The position numbers and the translations under genes were made by a program. A stretch of 18,601 nucleotides of DNA, taken from positions 1 to 18,601 of the forward strand of contig JAYFRC010000053.1 in the NCBI GenBank assembly GCA_034926415.1, written 5' to 3'. The stretch comes from JAYFRC01 sp034926415 (lineage in GTDB: Bacteria > Bacillota > Clostridia > Oscillospirales > Oscillospiraceae). The notes beneath the pieces are model-generated. The model had not been told where the DNA came from, did not search any database, and worked only from the letters and a program-made list of their open reading frames with translations. The first letter of the stretch is position 1. Every line of letters starts with the position of its first letter. Shown here one piece after another: positions 13,836-18,601 of this stretch.

Positions 13836-14030
13836 TCAGTTCTCTTCTTCGGCTTCCTCGTCTACATAATCGCTGAACTCATCGTGTTTTACCTTGTAGG
13901 GACATTTCCGCTTTATTTCATCAAGAAATTCGCTAATTTCATCAAAAAACTTAACTATCAGAGCAAAAATAGCCACTATCGCCATCAACACGGCGACCGC
14001 GGCGAGGATGTGCTTTACAACATTGCCCAT
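13836..14030 (-). CDS. Small single-helix membrane protein with acidic tail
   Basis: The 64-residue product starts at ATG 14030-14028, seven bases after GGAGGG. One hydrophobic helix (about residues 6-28, HILAAVAVLMAIVAIFALIV) is followed by an amphipathic stretch (FFDEISEFLDEIKRKC) and an extremely acidic end (DYVDEEAEEEN). An upstream in-frame ATG at 14066-14064 with a poorer ribosome site would give 76 residues. I do not know the family. It has its own promoter and terminator, which argues for a real gene. It faces away from the Asp23-fakA operon, and the two promoters overlap. A single-pass regulator or scaffold is possible, but no function can be assigned. Confidence 0.6.
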   Translation of the reverse strand: MGNVVKHILAAVAVLMAIVAIFALIVKFFDEISEFLDEIKRKCPYKVKHDEFSDYVDEEAEEEN

Positions 14031-14126
14031 ATCAAAGCCCTCCGTTTTTAGTAAGTCTGCGTACATTTTACACCTTTTATTCCACGAATACAATTCTTTT
14101 TTGCGAGGCGGTAAATTAGCGTCTTC

Positions 14127-14154
14127 TTTATACTTGTTCTTTTTCGCGCGGCAA
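14127..14154 (-). promoter_or_regulatory. Promoter of the small acidic membrane protein gene
   Basis: On the minus strand TTGCCG (14154-14149) and TATAAA (14132-14127) are 16 bp apart. They overlap the plus-strand promoter at 14134-14162. Confidence 0.5.
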
Positions 14155-14162
14155 GGTATAAT
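14134..14162 (+). promoter_or_regulatory. Promoter of the Asp23-fakA operon
   Basis: TTGTTC (14134-14139) and a perfect TATAAT (14157-14162) are separated by 17 bp, about 90 bases before the first gene. Confidence 0.7.
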
Positions 14163-14250
14163 AATAAAATACTAATGTTGCGCGATACGCCTACCGGGGC
14201 GCGCGCCGTTCGTTTTTTATGAACCAACTTTTATCAGGAGGAAGGTTTTT

Positions 14251-14601
14251 ATGATAAAGATGAAAACCGAGAAGGGCGACATACTAATAAGCTCGTCAGT
14301 CTTCTCGAACATTACCGGCGCCGCCGCAACAAAGTGTTTCGGCGTCAAGGGCATGGCCTACCGATCCATGACCGACGGTATCGTCCACCTGCTCCGCCGT
14401 GAGGCCATGAGCAAGGGCGTGCGCATCACATACAACGAGGACAACAGCATTTCAATCGAACTTCACATTGTGGTAGAGAACGGCGTAAATCTGAATGCGG
14501 TCTGCCGCTCCATCATGAGCGAGGTGCGTTATGTGGTCAGCGGAAACACCGGCGTCGAGGTTCGCTCCGTCGACGTGTGCGTCGATTCCATGACGCTGTG
14601 A
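14251..14601 (+). CDS. Asp23/Gls24 family envelope-associated protein
   Basis: This 116-residue protein of the Asp23/Gls24 (YloU) family starts at ATG 14251 after AGGAGGAAGG. It contains the family pattern: an N-terminal KGDILISSSVFSNITGAAATKCFGV segment (residues 8-32), a central DNSISIELHIVVENGVNL, and a C-terminal VRYVVSGNTGVEVRSVDVCVDSM. It has no membrane helix or signal peptide. Family members are abundant cytoplasmic or membrane-associated proteins linked to cell-envelope homeostasis, often with alkaline or other stress. The fakA gene follows after 29 bases, the widespread yloU-yloV arrangement. Codon use favours ATC for isoleucine more than most genes in the window, which suggests high expression. 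Confidence 0.93.
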   Translation: MIKMKTEKGDILISSSVFSNITGAAATKCFGVKGMAYRSMTDGIVHLLRREAMSKGVRITYNEDNSISIELHIVVENGVNLNAVCRSIMSEVRYVVSGNTGVEVRSVDVCVDSMTL

Positions 14602-14630
14602 GCATCATCTGAAAGGAAGGCAGTAGTTCA

Positions 14631-16313
14631 ATGAAAGAGCGTATCAACGGCGCTCTGTTCAAACAGATGGTGCTTTTCGGCGCGGCCTGCATCAATCTCG
14701 AAAAACAGAGCATCAACGACCTTAACGTGTTCCCCGTCCCCGACGGAGACACCGGCACCAATATGAGCCTTACTATCGGCAACGCCGCGACGGAGCTTAA
14801 GAAAATCTTTCCCGTCACGGTCGACGAGGCTGCAAGAGTCACCGCGGGAGCACTTCTCCGCGGCGCGCGCGGAAACTCCGGAGTCATCCTCTCCCTGCTG
14901 TTCCGCGGAGTGTCCAAGTCGCTCAAGGGCATGGACGAGGCCTCCGGAATCGCCATAGCCAACGCCCTTCAGGAGGGCGTTGCCTCTGCATACAACGCGG
15001 TCATGAAGCCCGCCGAGGGCACCGTGCTCACAGTTTCCCGTCTCGCCGCCAAGCGTGCGGTCGAGGCCGCCATGGAAAACGACTGTGCAGAGTACGTCAT
15101 AGAGGAAGCCATAAAGACCGGCGAAATCGCACTCTCCAACACCATCGACCAGAACCCCGTGCTCAAAAAGGCAGGCGTCGTGGACGCGGGCGGCAAGGGC
15201 TATCTCGTCATACTCGGCGGCATGCTCCGCGCGATACGCGGAGAGGAGCTGCCCGAAACCTCCCCGGACGCCATGCGCGAAGAACCCGCCAAAGAGTCCT
15301 CGCCGTTCGACAAGTTCGAGACGAAGGACATCCGGTTCCAGTACTGCACAGAGTTCATCGTCAGCCGCGAAAACAAGAAAGATCCAGATAAGCTGCGCCA
15401 GTTCCTTAACAGCATGGGCGACAGCCTCGTCTTCGTCGACGACGACGAGATCATCAAGGTGCATGTCCACACGAACCATCCCGGTCTCGTATTCGAGGAA
15501 GCGCTCACCTACGGCGCGTTTGTGACGACTAAGGTCGAGAACATGAAGCTCCAGCACACTGAGAAATTGTCCGAGCAGTCCGCTCAGAAAACGTCGGACG
15601 GCGCGCCCGCGCAGGATCCCGCAGATAGCGAGCGCCACATCGTTCCGCCCGAGAAAAAGTACGGTTTTCTGTCGGTCTGCGCAGGAGACGGGCTCGTAAA
15701 CGTGTTCCGCGACCTCGGCTGCGACGGTGTGATAAGCGGCGGACAGACAATGAACCCCTCTACCGAGGACATCCTAAGGGAGATAGACAAAACTCCTGCC
15801 GAGATAGTGTTCGTGCTGCCCAACAACAAAAATATCGTCATGGCCGCACAGCAGTGCCAGGCGCTTTGCGACAACAAGAAGATAATCGTCATACCCTCGG
15901 CCAGCATTCCCCAGGGAATCGCCGCCATGCTCGCGGTGGACGCCGAGGCCGACGAGAAAGCAATAGAGTCCGCAATGCACGCCGCCATAGAGAAGGTCAC
16001 GACCGCTCAGGTCACCTACGCCGCCCGCGACAGCGAGATGGACGGCCTGCACATCAAGGAAGGCGACTTCCTCGCGCTCTGCGAACACAAGCTGTTCGGA
16101 ACCGACGCGAACGTTGGCGTCCTGCTCGTCTCTCTGGCCCAGATGGCAAAGGAAAAGGGCGCCGAGTTCATAACGCTGTTTTACGGCGAGGACGTGACCG
16201 AGGAGTCCGCGGAAAAAGCCGAGAAGCTCTTCACCGAGGTCTGCCCCGACGCCGAGGTGTCTCTGCTCTCAGGCGGCCAGCCCGTTTATTACTACATCAT
16301 TTCGATAGAATAA
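14631..16313 (+). CDS. fakA: Fatty acid kinase catalytic subunit FakA (YloV, DhaL + DegV-like)
   Basis: FakA phosphorylates fatty acids held by a FakB (DegV) partner, giving acyl-phosphate for phospholipid synthesis. The 560-residue product matches the family (about 550). The N-terminal DhaL nucleotide domain has NVFPVPDGDTGTN, with Asp38 and Asp40 as Mg-ATP ligands, and RGARGNSGVILS (77-88). The central domain has Cys239 (YCTEFIV) and His278/His280 (VHVHTNHP), matching the metal site described for the S. aureus protein. A variable linker (about 308-342) leads to the C-terminal domain with GGQTMNPSTEDI and SGGQPVYYYIISIE, which binds FakB. No FakB gene is in the window. The start follows AAAGGAAGG. 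A terminator lies 15 bases after the stop. Confidence 0.94.
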   Translation: MKERINGALFKQMVLFGAACINLEKQSINDLNVFPVPDGDTGTNMSLTIGNAATELKKIFPVTVDEAARVTAGALLRGARGNSGVILSLLFRGVSKSLKGMDEASGIAIANALQEGVASAYNAVMKPAEGTVLTVSRLAAKRAVEAAMENDCAEYVIEEAIKTGEIALSNTIDQNPVLKKAGVVDAGGKGYLVILGGMLRAIRGEELPETSPDAMREEPAKESSPFDKFETKDIRFQYCTEFIVSRENKKDPDKLRQFLNSMGDSLVFVDDDEIIKVHVHTNHPGLVFEEALTYGAFVTTKVENMKLQHTEKLSEQSAQKTSDGAPAQDPADSERHIVPPEKKYGFLSVCAGDGLVNVFRDLGCDGVISGGQTMNPSTEDILREIDKTPAEIVFVLPNNKNIVMAAQQCQALCDNKKIIVIPSASIPQGIAAMLAVDAEADEKAIESAMHAAIEKVTTAQVTYAARDSEMDGLHIKEGDFLALCEHKLFGTDANVGVLLVSLAQMAKEKGAEFITLFYGEDVTEESAEKAEKLFTEVCPDAEVSLLSGGQPVYYYIISIE

Positions 16314-16327
16314 AAATTTCAGAACCG

Positions 16328-16364
16328 ATCCCCGGAGCTCACGAATGCGGGCCCCGGGGATTTT
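16328..16364 (+). terminator. Terminator of the Asp23-fakA operon
   Basis: ATCCCCGG (16328-16335) pairs with CCGGGGAT (16354-16361) around an 18-nt loop that has some pairing of its own, then TTTT. It separates the operon from the following unknown pair. Confidence 0.75.
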
Positions 16365-16386
16365 ATGCGCCCCGGACGGCGCGTTA

Positions 16387-16403
16387 GCACAAAGTTATTG
16401 TGC
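16387..16403. promoter_or_regulatory. Inverted repeat over a -35 box, possible operator
   Basis: GCACAA (16387-16392) and TTGTGC (16398-16403) are perfect inverted repeats with a 5-nt spacer. The right half is itself the -35 of the following promoter, so a dimeric repressor here could block transcription. Confidence 0.4.
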
Positions 16404-16427
16404 CGCGCCCCACGGCTGTGGTACAAT
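16398..16427 (+). promoter_or_regulatory. Promoter of the unknown membrane protein-peptidase pair
   Basis: TTGTGC (16398-16403) and TACAAT (16422-16427) are 18 bp apart, with TGTGG directly ahead of the -10 (extended -10). It lies about 50 bases before ATG 16477. Confidence 0.55.
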
Positions 16428-16476
16428 TACATATTATGGCGATTATAGTCAGATTTTGTTGTACGGAGGCGCTGCC

Positions 16477-18048
16477 ATGCATCTTCTCGTAACTCCAGAA
16501 TATGAAAAGTCGGTGATGGAGCCGCTCGGGATAACTCCCGCAAACGTATTGGAGCGCGTCGCCGACGGTTTTTCCGCCGCTTATCTTGCGCACGGACGCA
16601 TTGTCCTCGAAAGCGGGGACGGATTTTCCGGCCGCGTATGCGAGATAACCCCCGAGGACAAATGGCTGCTCGACATGTGGCAGGACGTATTTGAGACGGA
16701 GTGCCGCCCGACCGGGCTTAAAGACGCGGACGGCGTGGAGATATTCTCATATTTCGACCTCTCCGGCGCTAAGACGTCCGCCGCGTTCGAAATGGACGGA
16801 TCGGATACAGCGCGTATCCGCGCGCACATGGAAAACAGCGGCATAAAATATGCCGACATATTCCTCATGATACCCGGAAAGCTGCGCCCCGGCGCGCCCG
16901 CGATACAGCCGTGCCGCCTCTGCGACAAGCTCAACTCCGCCCTGACGCGGACCTGCGCCGAGGAGTTTTCCGGCGGGTATGCCGACGAGCTCGAGCGCAG
17001 GGCGTGCGGTACGGCGGAACTGGAATTCGACTACGACGGCGAGACCTGCCGCCAACGCGTATTTACCAGCATAGTCACGCACCGCGGCACGGGATTTTCC
17101 GTCGTCGAGATAGGCGCGCCCTGCGGCGACGTGTGCGGCACGATGCTGCTGTACCTCTACACCTCGGGCGAGCTTCGCGTATCATGCGGGGATAAGCGGA
17201 TGAGTGTCGGCGAATACGCCGTCTCGCTCGGCCTCGAGCTTTTCGGCTCGAAGCGGAGCATCGTTTTTTCCTATTCCGAACTCAGCGAGGAGATGCTCCT
17301 GAACGTGCTGGTGAACGAATACGCCCCGATGGGAAAGATAATCGGAGAACACTTCCTCGCCTGTGCGCACGGCAACCTCGCTCAGTATGACACGGCAAAG
17401 GCCGTCGCCTCGTCCGTGACCTTCGTCGAGCAGATATACAATTTTGAAAGCGATATAATGAAGCGCCTTGAATATCAGGCCATAGAGATATTTTTCATCG
17501 AGCTGCTGCTCATGCAGGACGCGGGCGTCAGCAACGTTTATTCCCGCCTGCTCGCGGAGGAAAAGATACAGCGCGATGGGAATTACGATATAAATGAATC
17601 CAAAAGAGTCTTTGAGAACATAAACTTTGATATGTCACAGATACAGCGTTTCTCAGATTACGACAGTTTCCGCTTCCCCACCGTGCGCGTGTCGGCGGAG
17701 CGCATAGCCAAGGCTTTCGGCATCGACCGGATGTTTGAAAAGTACGAGCGAAACAGAGAACTGCTCGACTATATGCTGGACGTCAATGCAAAACACGAGG
17801 AACGGCACGACAACAGGCTCAAAAACGGGCTCCTGCTCATGCTCACGCTGCTGTCTGGAATGGACGTCATAAACAACCTTATGTCAGATTACATGGGGCA
17901 AGTGACGACCCATTCGTATTATATTTCGTCGGCCGCAGTGCTCTGCGGCGTGGCGCTGTATTTCATTATCACGGCAATAAGGAAAGGGAGAAGAATTCAT
18001 GCGAAAAAGAGAGCTGTTTCAGGAGGAAAAAACGGGAAAGATGCATAA
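16477..18048 (+). CDS. Cysteine-rich protein with two C-terminal membrane helices, unknown
   Basis: The 523-residue product starts at ATG 16477, six bases after ACGGAGGC; the frame stays open to 16345, but the promoter at 16398-16427 lies inside that extension. Residues 1-300 form a soluble region with many cysteines, among them CRLC at 146-149 and a PCGDVC pattern at 215-220. Residues 300-445 look mostly helical and charged, ending in a likely coiled coil (MFEKYERNRELLDYMLDVNAKHEERHDNRLKN, residues 419-450, given here only as a span). Two hydrophobic segments (about 451-467 and 481-500) precede a basic tail. The layout recalls CorA-like or RMD1/YagE-like membrane proteins, but the CorA GxN loop is absent. 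I do not recognise the family. It overlaps the peptidase gene by 50 bases. Confidence 0.8.
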   Translation: MHLLVTPEYEKSVMEPLGITPANVLERVADGFSAAYLAHGRIVLESGDGFSGRVCEITPEDKWLLDMWQDVFETECRPTGLKDADGVEIFSYFDLSGAKTSAAFEMDGSDTARIRAHMENSGIKYADIFLMIPGKLRPGAPAIQPCRLCDKLNSALTRTCAEEFSGGYADELERRACGTAELEFDYDGETCRQRVFTSIVTHRGTGFSVVEIGAPCGDVCGTMLLYLYTSGELRVSCGDKRMSVGEYAVSLGLELFGSKRSIVFSYSELSEEMLLNVLVNEYAPMGKIIGEHFLACAHGNLAQYDTAKAVASSVTFVEQIYNFESDIMKRLEYQAIEIFFIELLLMQDAGVSNVYSRLLAEEKIQRDGNYDINESKRVFENINFDMSQIQRFSDYDSFRFPTVRVSAERIAKAFGIDRMFEKYERNRELLDYMLDVNAKHEERHDNRLKNGLLLMLTLLSGMDVINNLMSDYMGQVTTHSYYISSAAVLCGVALYFIITAIRKGRRIHAKKRAVSGGKNGKDA

Positions 18049-18559
18049 CGTATCTCGCTTCCCGAAAACGCTTTATCCTCAGGAGCGCGACTGGACCTGC
18101 TCCATAGCGTGCATAAGAACTATGCTGTCCGGTATGCCGGAGCGCGCCATGAGCGAAGACGATTATATAAAAAAATATGCGCTCACACCCGGCGCGTACT
18201 ATTCAAAGCAGATAAAGGCTCTCGGCGTGCTCGACGGGCTCGACGCTTTATTCGGCTGCGACTCGGCAAAACCGGCAAATCTCGGCGACATGACGCGTCT
18301 GATGGAAAGCGGTTATTACGTCATGATTGAAAGCCTTGTCAACGGCGCTCACTGGATGGTGCTGCTCGGATACGCCGTCTGCGGCGGGGCGGAGCAACTC
18401 GATTGCCACAGCGCGATATTCTTCGACCCATACTACAATAAGGTGCGGATAATAAACGCCGAGGAGTTCAGCTCCGAGTGGGCATGCTCAGATAAGGAAA
18501 GCTCCGGCGTCGAACGGGATTTCATCGCCGTGCGCTCCGGGGATCCGGACGCAAAATAA
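17999..18559 (+). CDS. C39/papain-like cysteine peptidase
   Basis: A protein of 186 residues with the look of the C39-like (papain-fold) family. Gln28 (oxyanion), Cys34 in DWTCSIACIRTML, His118 in GAHWMVLLGY and Asp143 in FFDPYY follow the order and spacing of the active site. No signal peptide, transmembrane helix or ABC-transporter domain is attached, so it is a free-standing, probably cytoplasmic enzyme or a related acyl-transfer protein. ATG 17999 has GGGAGA seven bases upstream and lies 50 bases inside the preceding gene. A later ATG at 18041 would overlap by only eight bases, but its ribosome site is 14 bases off. The substrate is unknown. The overlap suggests a functional link to the membrane protein. 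Confidence 0.8.
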   Translation: MRKRELFQEEKTGKMHNVSRFPKTLYPQERDWTCSIACIRTMLSGMPERAMSEDDYIKKYALTPGAYYSKQIKALGVLDGLDALFGCDSAKPANLGDMTRLMESGYYVMIESLVNGAHWMVLLGYAVCGGAEQLDCHSAIFFDPYYNKVRIINAEEFSSEWACSDKESSGVERDFIAVRSGDPDAK

Positions 18560-18601
18560 ACGGTGACAAAAAACACAACTGCAAATAAAGAAGCGGGGGG
18601 G

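Noticed and set aside
14628..15638. 336-codon minus-strand open frame
   Set aside because: It is antisense to fakA, which has complete motifs. This is a shadow frame.
16345..16476. 44-codon N-terminal extension of the unknown membrane protein
   Set aside because: It would begin inside the fakA terminator and include the promoter. The ATG at 16477 has a good ribosome site.

Overview
The window looks like a chromosomal segment of a GC-rich, gut-type clostridium (Bacillota, Clostridia). The evidence is a NiaR-type NAD repressor, an Asp23/Gls24-FakA gene pair, clostridial-style orphan prepilin and DUF2974 hydrolase genes, AGGAGG Shine-Dalgarno sites, and strong use of ATA for isoleucine despite high GC. 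I cannot name a genus.

Left edge (1-1592): a lower-GC patchwork, all minus strand. It holds the 5' part of a lipoprotein gene resembling S41 peptidases, a 44-bp perfect palindrome lying over that gene's promoter, a 17-bp tandem repeat and a hairpin, a small three-helix membrane protein, and a broken GNAT acetyltransferase. It ends at a tRNA-Leu(UAG) gene with its own terminator. The patchwork beside a tRNA suggests the edge of an island or decaying insertion, but no integrase or repeat of the tRNA end is visible.

Region 1753-4886: a DUF2974 alpha/beta hydrolase that probably starts at CTG, an orphan type IV-like prepilin, and, divergently, a secreted/membrane protein of unknown function.

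Region 4939-8685: the complete de novo NAD operon nadA-nadB-nadC-niaR. It has a good sigma-A promoter with a possible NiaR operator on its -35, tight gene junctions and a terminator that can serve both strands. Aspartate is oxidised by NadB, condensed to quinolinate by NadA and converted to nicotinate mononucleotide by NadC. NiaR, the niacin-sensing repressor, closes the loop.

Region 8717-13758: recG (minus strand), a structured intergenic segment that may encode a small 6S-like RNA, a MATE exporter and a MalY/PatB C-S lyase.

Region 13781-16364: a tiny acidic membrane protein (minus strand) diverges from an Asp23/Gls24-fakA operon, with overlapping face-to-face promoters. FakA phosphorylates exogenous fatty acids.

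Region 16387-18559: a two-gene unit of unknown role. A cysteine-rich 523-aa protein with two C-terminal membrane helices overlaps a C39/papain-like cysteine peptidase. With the 3952-4836 protein, this is the best place to look for undescribed biology. Most of the remainder is conventional housekeeping.
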